Positions 1-10,996 of a stretch of 64,000 bases of DNA are shown here, one piece after another (position 1 is the stretch's first letter; each line of letters starts with the position of its first letter). Source of the DNA: Aldrovandia affinis (taxonomy: Eukaryota; Chordata; Actinopteri; Notacanthiformes; Halosauridae); contig JAINUG010000047.1 of assembly GCA_029706075.1 (NCBI GenBank), positions 1,186,675 to 1,250,674 of the forward strand, given 5' to 3'. A program made the position numbers and the translations under genes. A model generated the notes under the pieces. The model ran no database searches. It was not told the DNA's origin and saw only the letters and a program-made list of their open reading frames with translations.

Positions 1-220
1 AATGATGTGCACCAGACAGGATCCGATAGATGCTCAGGCTAAGCTAAGTTTGTCAGCTTGAGCTTTAGATCACCTTGCAAGTGTCATTGATCAAATGTAA
101 AATGATCCCCACCTCTACTGGACATGATCTGACATGTAGAATAAGTGTCATACATTGAAAATGATGTATGTTTATCGCTGAGGTTATTCCAGAGTGTGTT
201 AGGCATTTTATGAAATTTAC

Positions 221-356
221 CTTCAAATGTTCTGTTCCACATGCTTTGGGTAATTTGCACTCCATCTTTCTTGTTGGAACCATTTTTTATCACTTCGTGA
301 AGGGCCAGTGCGTACAGCAGCAAAGCATCATGGAACCCCTCCACAAACATATTTAT
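221..356 (-). CDS. npr3: npr3 exon 4 (natriuretic peptide clearance receptor, ligand-binding domain)
   Basis: This internal exon encodes 45 codons plus one base of the extracellular hormone-binding domain. The translation opens [20 protein letters not shown] and closes with WNRTFEG, which closely matches NPR-C of other vertebrates as I remember it. The minus-strand sequence has a T-rich tract and CAG just before the exon and an AAG/GTAAAT donor after it. The start phase (0) fits the end of the exon at 19220. WNRT is a potential N-glycosylation site. The exons for the juxtamembrane cysteine, membrane helix and short cytoplasmic tail are not in the window and should lie to the left. The gene therefore runs off the edge here. 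The family match and splice sites are strong; the exon number assumes no small upstream exon was missed. Confidence 0.92.
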
Positions 357-1099
357 CTGAAAAAAAGTATTAGAAAGCAAAGTGTGTAAATTTGAGAGCA
401 CACTTTGAATTTGGTTTCAGAGTAACCTGCAAAGACTATGGCTGTGTCTTCTGCCAAATTGCAGTGCATTTCACCAATAAAATGTCTTTGGCATGTATGC
501 AGAGATCACAGGTACATAGCTAGAGTCACAACCTTTTAAATCACAACCTAGACAATTAATAATTAATAAGCAGAAATATTCTCATGTAATTGGTGTTTAT
601 GCATAGGAATTTAACTCCAGATCCTGTGTAATAGAAATTACCAACTGGATTTGTCCAGTGACTGCTGTGAAATGAATGGCTGACAACAAGGGGAAAGTCC
701 TTGTGATGACTTGGAGAGGCAGCTGACAGGAGGAAATAGAGCTCACCAGGGCTGACAAGGGCTAGCTACCATTGCTGGCAGTTTCCAACTATGATTCATA
801 CTGTTGTCTTCTGGCATCTAAAAGTATAAAAGGAAGAATACCCCCAGAGTCTGCGAGAGTAACAACTGATGACATGGCTACAAACATAGAAAGGGACAAG
901 GCAATGAGATTAGAGATCAATACTTGCACATAAATGGCTGAAGAGAAGATACTCAAGGTATATGTGCCTGTGGCTGGGGGAAAGAAACAACTGCCAAGGG
1001 TTTGAGCATATACCAAGGTAGATGAATTGCTTGAAGTAGAAAGGACAGGGGCATTGATCAGTACTTCTTACGAAGTCAATCAAATCAGTCAAATAAAGT

Positions 1100-2330
1100 C
1101 CAGCGTCAGGAGCCTAACCAAAGTTTGCCAGATATCAGCACCCCTATCACCAAGAAAATCAGTGGGCACAAACCTTGAGTGAATTAGCCAAAAGCTTGCA
1201 AAAAGAAAGAGTGGGAAACATTGACCTCAGTAATACATTGGAGAATCTGGGGGGCACTGTTGAAAGGAAATTAGAGTGGAGGACACAATTTACATGTATG
1301 GAGCGGAGATGTTTAGTATACTAGAGAAGATGAATATGGTACATGCTGCTCCAAGGAAGTCAGCAAGAGATTGACTGCTTAGTTCTGGAGAGGAGGCAGC
1401 TGAAAAAAAAAAAAAAAGACAGAAGAACTAAAAAAAGAGGGCATCAACCTACTTTAGAAAGAAATCAGCTGTCGTCTGCCTTCTTCAGGTAGGGCTGAAC
1501 ATCTCCACAGACAGAAGGAACAAGCCAGAACGTGTTTCTACAAGGACCCAGTCAAGTTTGTTAAAACCCTATTCACCAAAGAGATGAGTGGGAGCATGGA
1601 AGCATCAAAGAAGGATTTTGAAGAATAAATGGAATAGACCCATACAGGAAAAGGCATGAGAAAATACCTCTCCCACCTAATGTGCTAATTATCGAGTTAT
1701 AAATGGATGTAAGTGCTCCAAAGTGGAAAGAAGTAGAACAAGCTGTGAGAAGAGCAAGAGCATCATCAGAGCCTCAAAGTGGGTAGTGGGTGGCAAATGC
1801 TGTGTCTGGGCTGTGGCTACAACCAATCAGAGCCCAGTAGATGACGTGGCCACTTTGACCACAACTGCCACCTGTGGCAGATAGTTCCTGGACATTTTTT
1901 TATAGAAAGATTATATGGACCCGAATGAAGATAAAACCTGGAAAACCAAGGAGAATCTGACAATAGGTTTTACATTGATGGTGAAGCGATCCTAACAGCG
2001 AGGCTAGAAGGTCAAAATATGTCCAGTTGAAGTAGGTTGCTGGGGCTTGGTAGCAGGATCAACAGCCAGGCTACTGAAGGACATCGGGATTCATGGACTT
2101 TGCGTCAAATGATAACATCGCTGTCAGACATTCCAGAGAGAAACAGCCTATGGGTCTGGATGCAGAGGAAAGGCCCCAATTGGGCTCTAAAGTAGACAAA
2201 GGAAGGAGCTAAAGTAGACAAAGGTACAGAGAGGGGTGGTTCTGGGATGTTGAGCCTCTGGGATGTTGAATCACAGTTGAGCCTTCCTGGGGAGTCATGG
2301 GCCTTTCAATGAAACATCTATGATGGACGA
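1100..2330 (+). mobile_element. R2/NeSL-like LINE remnant (restriction-like endonuclease class)
   Basis: Broken translations match the large single-ORF reverse transcriptase of RLE-type fish LINEs in the right order. EIDCLVLERRQLK lies near 1370, TCFYKDPVKFVKTLFTKEMS near 1530, MDVSAPKWKEVEQAVRRARA near 1705, RASKWVVGG near 1770, MKIKPGKPRR near 1925, and the C-terminal CPVEVGCWGLVAGSTARLLK near 2020. The catalytic reverse transcriptase core between RRARA and RASKWVVGG is missing, as is much of the segment before CPVEVGC. Many stops and frame changes are present, so it is a dead copy. Exact ends are not resolved; 3' tail and target duplications were not found. Family naming is from memory of related proteins. 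Confidence 0.75.
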
Positions 2331-3327
2331 TGCCCACCTGTTGATCCCAATTACATATTTATAACGACTCTGCATTTACTTCCCAACTGACTGACCAACT
2401 ACCCATTATGATAGATACTCAGGACCAGATTTACTAAGACAGTAGCAGTGCAAAGATGGTCACTATTCTGTTGCAGTTATTTTGTGGTTGCAAATAGCAA
2501 CACATTAATGACCAATTTAATTAATTAAACACACATAACACATAAATTATAATTTACAGATCATGAAATAGAGGTATCAGTCAAAGAGGTACAGCATCAC
2601 AACGCCGTAAAAAACATTAGGCATAACAAAACAAACAGTAGATGATGTAAATTAAACAAACAACCAATGATGTAAAGAAAATATGATATGACGTTAGGTG
2701 GCGTCCAAAAGAAAAACTTTCCGACAACATTATGCAGGAAAAAAAACACTGGCAGTGGTCCAACCAAGGAAAGAATATTAGAATAAGAATAAAGAATATT
2801 CGTCATTTGGGGCGGAATTTGGCTGTCCACCCCAGGGGGAGGGGGAGGGTGAGCCGGCTCGAGTCCGCTGTGAAGCATGTCAGAACGTGGGTGGGTGAAT
2901 TCTGTCTCGAAGGAAGCAGAGTTTGCTGCCGTCTGAGAATTAGCTTGCCTCGTAGAGACAAGCAACAGACTTGTGTGGGGAGGGTAAATAGAAATAATAT
3001 AGAGGGTATAATTGGCTACCAAATTGGGAGAAATACGGGAAAAAATTTGAAACAAAATTAAAATAATAATTCAGAACTAGAATGGCACTATCAGCGTTCA
3101 TAAAATACCACCTGGTTTCAAGTGTTCTTAAATAAAAAAGAGGAGAGTTGCAATTAAGGTATGTTTTAGTAAATCAGACAGAATATTTAATTGACCTAAT
3201 TTCCAAAATCTCCACCCTGTTTTAGCAACTTCACCCCATGTTCATGAACAGATTTAACAATTATCTAAGGGATAATAACGATCCTAATAGCGATTTTACC
3301 CCTTGTGACCATTTAGCAAATCTGACA
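2331..3327. other. npr3 intron 3, no gene recognised
   Basis: Mostly AT-rich unique sequence. A GC-richer patch at about 2807-2960, with a short G-rich run, gives overlapping open frames on both strands but no recognisable protein; I do not call a gene. Confidence 0.5.
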
Positions 3328-3875
3328 TAAAGTTGAGGCCAAAGGTTTACATACACCTAGGCTAAAGATATTCAAATTCAGTTTTTCACAACTCCACACA
3401 TTTCATGTTACCATACATTTCTTTTGACAAGTCAATTAGGGCCTCTACTTTGTCCACATCAGAGGCAGTTTTAAAACAATCGATTAGAGACAGATTTATT
3501 TCAGCTTTAATTCACTTTATACCACGGCATTGTTGAATACTCGATTCTGATTGGTCAATACGCGTTCCAAGGGTGTGCATACATTTTCAATAACGGGACA
3601 CCTCGGCCCTTTAACAGTTCTAAAATCAATGCGCTACAAGATCCAACATTCTAAAGCAGTTAAACGGCAACATTGTACATTAACGTTAGGCTACATTGCT
3701 CGATAAAAATGACATTTGTAAATGTATAAATGTATAAATGTATAACTACATTTGACAGAAGGTGTGGTTTGTGTGTAAATAGTTCAATAAATAATTAAAT
3801 GATTTTATCTGAAACATGATGTGTTGGTGATTTTATTTTATTTTTTAAAGGTCCGGTCAACTTCACGCAGTATAG

Positions 3876-3974
3876 GCATAGCAAATGACACAATGTAGCA
3901 AATGACACAAGGTAGCAACAAATTGTACCTTCTGTGATCTTCTGTCATTTGCTACATTGTGTCTTTCGCTATGC
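3876..3974. repeat. long imperfect hairpin inside the inserted element
   Basis: The 32 bases at 3876-3907 (starting GCATAGCAAATGACACAATG) and the reverse complement of 3943-3974 differ at only two positions, with a 35-base loop. The left arm itself contains a short direct repeat of AGCAAATGACACAA. Confidence 0.85.
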
Positions 3975-4125
3975 AAAAACTAAAAGGAACTACAAGACAC
4001 TTTCTAAGTGAGCACAGAAGACATGCTTTAGCTAGCAGCATGATATAAATGGATGATTGCAAAGTAAGCAAGAAGGAACTATTTTTTCCCCTGATAGAAC
4101 CATTTGTTGTGGTATAATCTTAGAA

Positions 4126-4240
4126 TTAACAACCAGCTATTTTGCATAACAACGGTGCAAATAGAACAAACAACCAGCTCGTTTGCTTAACAACGGTGCA
4201 AAATAGAACTAACGACCAGATATTTGCTTGATGACACTAA
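4126..4240. repeat. short tandem array, about 42-base unit
   Basis: Three imperfect units share AACAACCAGC, TTTGC, TAACAACGGTGCAAA and TAGAAC; the last unit is partial (AACGACCAGATATTTGCTTG). The array lies inside the element inserted in the Tc1 left arm. Confidence 0.7.
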
Positions 4241-4634
4241 AACAATATTCCGCGGAAGAATATTTTAATTTCAGCTGATTAAGTCGATAAAAACCAATGA
4301 AGATAAAAGTAAATCATAGATAACCATTGTTGGTAACCGTGGTATACCAACGGCTTCGCCTCGGCCGCATCACCACCCCTGTCGTACATTATTTCACAAT
4401 AACGGGACAGCCCGTCATGGTTTATTCCTTACATATCAGAATTCCAGTGGGTCAAAAGTTTACATACACCAAGTTGACTGTCTCTTTAAACAGTCTGGAA
4501 AATTCCAGAAATGTATGTAATGACCTTTATAGAAGCTTCAGATTAGCCTATTGTCATAATTAGGAGTTAATTGGCACCTGTGGCTGTATTTAAGGGCCTA
4601 CCTTTAGAGTCAGTGCCTTTTTGCCCTTGATACC

Positions 4635-5620
4635 ATGGGAAAATCCAAACAACTCAGCTAAGACCTCAGAAAAAAAATTGTTCCTCCTTAAGAACAATTT
4701 CCAAACAACTGAAGGTACCACAAGCATCTGTACAAACAATTGTATGCAAATATAAACATATACACCACATTGGGACCACACAAACACTGCTTCTTTCAGG
4801 ATGGAGGCACAAATTAACTCCCAGCGCTGAACAAACTTTTGTCCGAAAGGTTCAACTGAAGCCCAAGACAACAACAAAGGAACTGGTGAGGGAGTTGGAG
4901 GCATCAGGTACCAAAGTATCTACATCCACCATTAAGAGAATCCTATATCGCTATGGCCTGAAAGGCTGTCGCGCAAGGAAGAAGCCCCTACTCCAAGACC
5001 GGCATAAAAAAGCCAGAATGAAGTTTGCAGGTGATCACCAGGACGAAGACCTAGCCTTTTGGAGGAGTGTTCTCTGGTCAGATGAAACAAAAATTGAACT
5101 GTTTGGCCATAATGATCAGCGCTATGTATAGAGGAAAAAGGGTGAGGCTTTTAATCCAAAGAACACCATCCCAACTGTGAAGCATGGGGGTGGCAGCATC
5201 ATGTTGTGGGGGTGTTTTGCTGGAAAAGGGACTGGTACAGTTCAGAAGATAGATGGCATCATGAGGAAGGAGTATTATCTAGAAATACTGAAGCAACACC
5301 TCAAGACATCAGTTAGAAAGTTAAAACTTGGTCGCAACTGGGTCTTCCAGCAGGACAATGATCCTAAGCATACCTCCAAAGTTGTAACAAAATGGCTTAA
5401 AGACAACAAAGTGAAAGTATTGGAGAGGCCATCACAAAGCCCTTACCTGAATCCCATAGAAAATGTGTGGACTGAACTGAAAAAGCGCGTCCGAGCAAGG
5501 AGGCCCACAAACCTGAGTTACACCAGTTCTGTCAGGAGGAATGGGCAAAAATTCCGGCAAAGTATTGTGAGAAGCTTGTGGAAGGCTACCCCAAGCATTT
5601 CATTCAAGTTAAGCAATTAA
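4635..5620 (+). pseudogene. Tc1/Sleeping Beauty-like transposase, inactivated
   Basis: The open parts encode a Tc1-family transposase. The N-terminus near 4635 reads MGKSKQLS then a stop and DLRKKIVPP, matching the paired-like DNA-binding domain of Sleeping Beauty, but the rest of that region is disrupted. From 4886 the frame is good: GTKVSTSTIKRILYRYGLKG, then WSDETKIELFGHND with the first catalytic Asp, a TAG where the family has Trp after RYV (5129-5131), VKHGGGSIMLWGCFAGKGTG, QQDNDPKHTS with the second Asp, and NPIENVW with the Glu. The C-terminus after RRPTNL is frameshifted. The DDE triad is still visible, so the copy is moderately old, but it cannot make an active enzyme as it stands. 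Confidence 0.9.
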
Positions 5621-5873
5621 AAGGCAATGCCACCAAATACTAACAAAGTGTATGTAAACTTTTGACCCACTGAAAATCTGATATAGTAAATAAAAGCTGA
5701 AATATATCTGTCTCCTAGCTATTATTTTGAAATTACCTCTTATGGGAATAAAGTAGATGCCCTAATTGACTTAGCACAGGAAATGTATGGTAACATGAAA
5801 TGTGTGAAGTTGTGAAAAAATTAGTTTGAATGTCTTTAGCCTAGGTGTATGTAAATGTTTGGCCTCAACTGTA

Positions 5874-6810
5874 GATATTGCAACCTTTTAGCAACTGTTT
5901 TTGCGTTCGAAAAGCATATAACAGGACCTGAGTAATCTCACAAAAGCAAAAAACCCTTTTTTACTTCTTCACCTATGGATTAGCACATAATGGGGGAGTC
6001 CACATAATGGGGCTTGAACAATCACACAACAATGAAGAAACTCTGCACTACCATCCTAGTAGCATGTTAACACCTCAAATATTCCAGCATGCAAGAGTAG
6101 TGTTCTTTATGCACAGGAATTTAACACCAGATCATGTGTAATATAAATAATTTCAAATCAAATTGTCAGACTCTCGTAATTTGTGAATATGTCATCATAT
6201 AAAATCCATTTAGGTTTTGACCACTTTAACATCACTTGTTGTATACAACAATGTTGGACAACACTGACTGTGGTTGGGTTTGAAACCAGGCTTGAGTTTG
6301 GTTTCATTCATTTTTCTTTGCCTTTAAGTCAAACATGAGTTCAGTTTGTATTACATACATCTTGAGGTTACAGTAAAAGGTACAGTAGCTCAGGAAAAAA
6401 GTACATTAAATACAGTACTAATGCAATGGCAGAGCTTTTTTAGCAGATGTTTCATTGCACCTAGTATTGTACAGTAAAAGCTCTAAATAAAGTCATTTCT
6501 TATTAGGACATGTAATGATTCTTGATAAATATAATTCATGTTTCAGTGGTTTCTAAAGTAGTTCTTTACACATTTCTAGTTAATAAGGATTGTGTGTGTT
6601 ATTAGGCTAGTATCTAGGATTATATGCTTAGCAATACTTGTAGCAATGCATGTATCTGTAAGGAATTTGCAAGTCAAATATTTGGCAATTTGAATCGCTG
6701 TCACTATTACTGCTCTTACTGTGTATTTTATATATTGTTAAATGTGTGCAGCTGCTGAAAACCCCATTTTCCCTTGAGGGTTTATAAAGGGTCTGTCTGT
6801 CTGTTTGTCA
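5874..6810. other. npr3 intron 3, nothing recognised
   Basis: AT-rich unique sequence with no coding or repeat match that I recognise. Confidence 0.5.
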
Positions 6811-6829
6811 GCCAATATACATCAAATAT

Positions 6830-6999
6830 ATATTTTTTTTATTTATTTAGTTTTAGCTTCAGATTTTATCCTGTTTGGACAGCCAATTGTCGCCCCCGGT
6901 GGCACTCCCGGCCAGAGCCGACTCTGGCGCAGCCGTGGAATTGAACCCTGGTCGCCGTGGCCAGCGTTGGACGTTGAAACCACTAGACCACACGAGAGG
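6830..6999 (-). mobile_element. tRNA-derived SINE with target site duplication
   Basis: Reading the minus strand, GTGGTCTAGTGGTTTCAACG resembles a tRNA-type box A region and GGTTCAATTCCACGG a box B. The A-rich tail is at the left end (poly-T on the plus strand, 6832-6848). Matching direct repeats flank it: GCCAATATACATCAAAT (6811-6827) and GCCAATATTCATCAAAT (6999-7015), with one mismatch. A second copy of the family lies at 36838-37124. Confidence 0.85.
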
Positions 7000-7018
7000 C
7001 CAATATTCATCAAATAAT

Positions 7019-8180
7019 TAAAAAACAACAAATAAATAATATCCAATGAATGTCTAATTTTCCATTACCATTACCAGGTTTTTCGATAAACATCTCACGT
7101 TGCTTGTGCAATCCACCCTGTTGCAGAAACTATATGTAAAAACAAGCATATTTATTGTAGAGTTAATTTAAGAGTGAATCTGGCGTTCCAAACATTTACA
7201 CAATGATGGGGCACACATATTCTTCCTCTAATCCTGTCCCTACTTGTCAAATGTTACCACAGAACACTCCATTCAAAGTTCCTCTTCCTGAACAAACAAT
7301 TAAAACGTATTTGTTTTCTCAAGAAGGCATGAAATATACAAAGACTTTCAAATCAATTTCCTCTCACTTAGGAACAATGTACCATTGTAAGATATTTATC
7401 TAGTGATGTTTTGTTAACCTGGCAGCCATATTATATTAGTGTAATAATGGTCAAAGTGACATTAGGTGGTCTAGATAATTGGGTGATCCATATGAGCGCT
7501 GGATTACCAAGAATGGACAAAAAAATAAAGCATTCCTTGACTTTCACAAAGAGATTAATATGCTCTTGGAGAAACAACACTGTGGCATTCATCTGCAGTT
7601 TATGTACCATGCAATCAATATGTCAATCCTTTTTTTCAGCTGATGTTTATAGGTGGATATTTTCGAGTTTTCACGATTTTCGTGGCCTCCAACTTAAGCC
7701 ATTTGTGCAATTGCAACCACATTGCCAATAATGATACTGGAAGAGCTGTGGCAAAGATACTAATACTAATAGATGAATATGTTATTATTGGGAACAATGT
7801 CCCATTCTTATCACAGAGTCGCACAGCCCAATCCAAACAACTTTTAAACCCACCACATCAAAAGGTGTTTTTTATGTGGAATTTAGGAACTGAGGGGGTG
7901 ACCTCTAAGTATTTATATTTATCTTCAACTACCTATAACAGAAAAAGGGAAAGAATGTATGAACAATTAAGCTACAATATTTATTTCTTACTTTCTTCCT
8001 TAAATATATGAGCAGAATGTTTTCTTTTAATTTTTGTTCCTATGCCCTAAGCAGCATTGGTAGTATAATATCCCTACAAAATGTTTTGTGTATACTGGCA
8101 ATACCAACTAACCAAAATGAACCAAATAGCCAAAAAATCTACTACTATACATACTCAGCGTATTTACAGTACAAATAGGT
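7019..8180. other. npr3 intron 3, nothing recognised
   Basis: Overlapping open frames on both strands at 7411-8011 show no recognisable protein family and no splice context, so I do not call a gene. Confidence 0.4.
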
Positions 8181-8186
8181 ATTTTA

Positions 8187-8310
8187 CCCCCTTTTATCTC
8201 CCCAATTTGGAATGCCCAATGGCAACGGTAGGCCTGTCCTGCTGCCCTCAGTCAACTGGGGAGGGTGAGGACTTGAATGTGCCTAGGCCTGGTTCCGGGA
8301 ATGTTTCATT
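8187..8310 (+). repeat. short SINE-like fragment
   Basis: CTCCCCAATTTGGAATGCCC is a phrase I associate with a widespread fish SINE class. Only about 120 bases are alike and no promoter boxes are clear. Confidence 0.35.
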
Positions 8311-8607
8311 GGTGGGGTTACTGATGTATATGTTCATGGTATTGAATATGCTGTACATTTATATGGGGGAATGATGTGTGTCCTCATTAATTTGGTCAAC
8401 CGCTACCTTTTACTTAGTGAGCTGGCATTGAAGCCACCCATGCTACAGTGCTGGAGCACTGCACAACCTGATCCCTGATTCTGATTGCCAAAGCTTGATC
8501 AATCAGGAAAGTTGCTTGTGTGTGATGAGATCAGAGTTATAAGAACATAAGAACACATAATGACAAGAACGGGCCATTCAGCCCATCTAGACTCATCACA
8601 TCCTAAT

Positions 8608-10904
8608 CTAAAGAGTATCTAGTACTGCATCTAGCCTGGACTTGAATAGCCCAAGTGTTTCTGCCTCTACTACCCGACCTGGCAAGCTGTTCCAGGCATT
8701 GACAACTCTCTGTGTAAAGAAAAACTTCCTAATGTCTGTGCGGAATTTGCCTTTAAGTAATTTCCACCTGTGGCCTCTTGTTCTGCTGATTCCACTTACC
8801 TTAAACAATCTTTGGCAATTCACTTTGTTAATCCCTTTTAGGAAATTAAAAACCTCAATCAAATCCCCCCTAAGTCTCCATTTGCTAAGCTTAAATAGAT
8901 TGAGTGCCTTAAGTCTATCCTCTATATCTATAACTTTTACCTTTCATACGAGGTATCAGTTTAGTTGCCCAACTTTTTCAAGAGCTTCTATATCTTTCTT
9001 GTAGTGCGGTGCCCAGAACTGCACACAGTATTCTAAGTGAGGTCTGACAAAGGCATTATATAACATTAATAAAAAACCTCCCTTGATTTATACTCAATAC
9101 TTTTTGCTATGTATCCCAGCATCCTGTTGGCTTTTTCCCACTGATGTAGCACACTGCTTTGATGCAGATAGACTTTGATCAACTATAATTCCTAAGTCTT
9201 TTTCAAATTGAACACCTACTAACCTTTTTCCTCCCATAAAATACTCCTGTCTAATGTTTTTATTTCCCACATGCATAACTTTACATTTAGCAATATTGAA
9301 TGTAATCTGTCACGTATCTGCCCACTCTTGGATTTTGTTTAAATCATCTTGGATTACTTTAGTCGATTCCAAACTGTTTGCCAAACCCCCGAGTTTAGTA
9401 TCATCTGCAAATGTAACTATTTTGCTAGTAACATCCATATCAACATCATTTATGTAAATAAGGAAAAGCAGAGGTCCCAGCACCGATCCCTGTGGGACAC
9501 CGCTGTCCACAGCAGAGGTCAGATACGGCCCCACCTACTACTCTTTGTATTCGCCCTTGCAGCCAATTATTAACCCACTCTGAAACTACTCCTGCAATTC
9601 CTACTGAATTCATTTTAACCTCTCATGTGGTACCTTGTCAAATGAAAGTTAATATCATAAGCCTGGTTCAGGTCAACACACTTTGTAGCCTCTTCAAGAA
9701 AAGGTCCAGGAGGTTTGTTAGGCCTGACCTTCCTTTGAGAAAACCATGTTGGCTCTCCCTTAAAATACTATTATTTTTCAATAATGATTCCGACTTATCC
9801 CTACATAATACATTCCAGCATTTTCCCAAGTTAAACTGACAGAAAGTCTGGGTCTTCTTACAGTATATATTGGAAAACATTCAGTCATCTGGTATTTTGT
9901 GATTATGGATTGCATAAAAATATTTCAATGGTTTATTTATAATTTCCCCAAGTTCTTTTACTCTGGGATATATGCCATCAGGGCCTGCTGCCATATTTGT
10001 CTTAAGTTTTTGTAGTTTTTGTTGTACTTTTAAGTCCCTTATCTCAAAGTCCTCCAAAACATTCTGTACCTTGTCTATACATTTAGGCATATTTATAACC
10101 TCTTCTCAAGTAAAGCTCTCAACAAAGTAATTGTTTAATTAATATCCTTATTATTATAAACCAAAGTTAATTCCTTATTCTTAATGCACTTAACCTCATC
10201 ATTAACTTTCCTTTTTCTACTACAATATTGAAAAAACTTCTTAAGATTAGTTTTTGCATCTTGGGAAATTTTAATTTCAAACCGCATTTCAGCTGATCTT
10301 ATTTCCTTTTTAGCCTTAGCCCGCATATTACAATAATTGAACTTGTTTCTCTCTGAGTTTTCCTTTTATATACTCTGTACAGTTGCTTCTTTTGCTTCAA
10401 AATCTCCCATAAAGATTAAGTCATCCACTGCGGAGACTGTTTTTTCATAATATTTTTCCTTACTTTTGGGATGAATTTACACTGTACATCTATAATAACC
10501 ATTTTAAATATAGTCCATTTTTCATTCACAGTTCTGCAATCTAGAAGTCTTACCCAATCTATATTACTTAAATTCTGTCTCATTTTATTAAAGTCAGCTC
10601 GTCTGAAATAAAAAAATCTAGAGTTAAAGAAGGCTGTCTTAACTTGTCAAAAAATATAAAAAATAACTGCATTGTGATCACTTGCCCCTAGTGGTTCTAC
10701 TACCTCTGTGCTGCAAATTATATCAGGATTGTTACACAAAACCAGATCCAGTATTGATTTCCCTCTCGTAGGCTGAGTAACAGACTGTACCAAAAAGCAG
10801 TCATTGACCACATCTAAAAACTCCTCTTCACATTTACCCTGACCTGTCACTACCTCCCAATTAATAGAAGGGTAATTGAAGTCGCCCATTATTATCATCA
10901 GCAC
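8608..10904 (-). pseudogene. CR1-type LINE ORF2 remains: endonuclease and reverse transcriptase
   Basis: The ORF2 protein is split over at least six frames. Visible pieces are the endonuclease C-terminal part with GDFNYPSINWE and SDHNAV, the reverse transcriptase fingers with AAGPDGIYPRVKELG, the QHGFLKGRSGLTNLLDLF block, the palm with [11 protein letters not shown] and the catalytic FADD, and the C-terminal RVVNAWNSLP motif typical of CR1/Jockey-group elements. It is not functional because of frameshifts and stops. Confidence 0.85.
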
Positions 10905-10996
10905 AGGTTTGTTTTATGTTACCCAAGAGCATACTATTTATGTTACTGTCTGAAGCTGGAGGTCTATAGCATACTCCTATATACTCCTAAACAATT

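Larger units (their letters stand above)
3522..4427. mobile_element. non-autonomous DNA element inserted in the left arm of the Tc1
   Basis: Comparison of the two Tc1 arms shows that sequence from about TATACCACGG (3521) to about GGTTTATTCC (4427) is foreign to the left arm. It contains TACCACGG near its left end and CCGTGGTA near 4338, and the phrase AATAACGGGACA at both sides (about 3590 and 4400), so it has inverted or duplicated terminal parts. It has no transposase. Internally it holds a long hairpin and an array of ~42-base repeats. I could not assign a family; the ends are accurate to about 10 bases. Confidence 0.65.
3330..5871 (+). mobile_element. Sleeping Beauty-like Tc1 transposon with an insertion in its left arm
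   Basis: Both ends carry the long inverted repeat beginning AGTTGAGGCC and are flanked by TA (3328-3329 and 5872-5873). The arms have the IR/DR layout of Sleeping Beauty-type elements: the motif GTTTACATACAC occurs near the outer end (about 3347) and again near the inner end (about 4459), with the mirror pair near 5646 and 5847. The left arm is lengthened by about 0.9 kb of other DNA (see 3522-4427). Without that insertion the element would be about 1.6 kb, the usual Tc1 size. The element lies in npr3 intron 3. Confidence 0.9.

Noticed and set aside
2597-3061. Overlapping open frames of 152 and 109 codons on opposite strands
   Set aside because: Biased composition from a G-rich patch, no recognisable domain, inside an intron with no splice context.
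7411-8011. Open frames on both strands suggesting a small gene
   Set aside because: No family resemblance, no polyadenylation or splice evidence, and both strands open equally.
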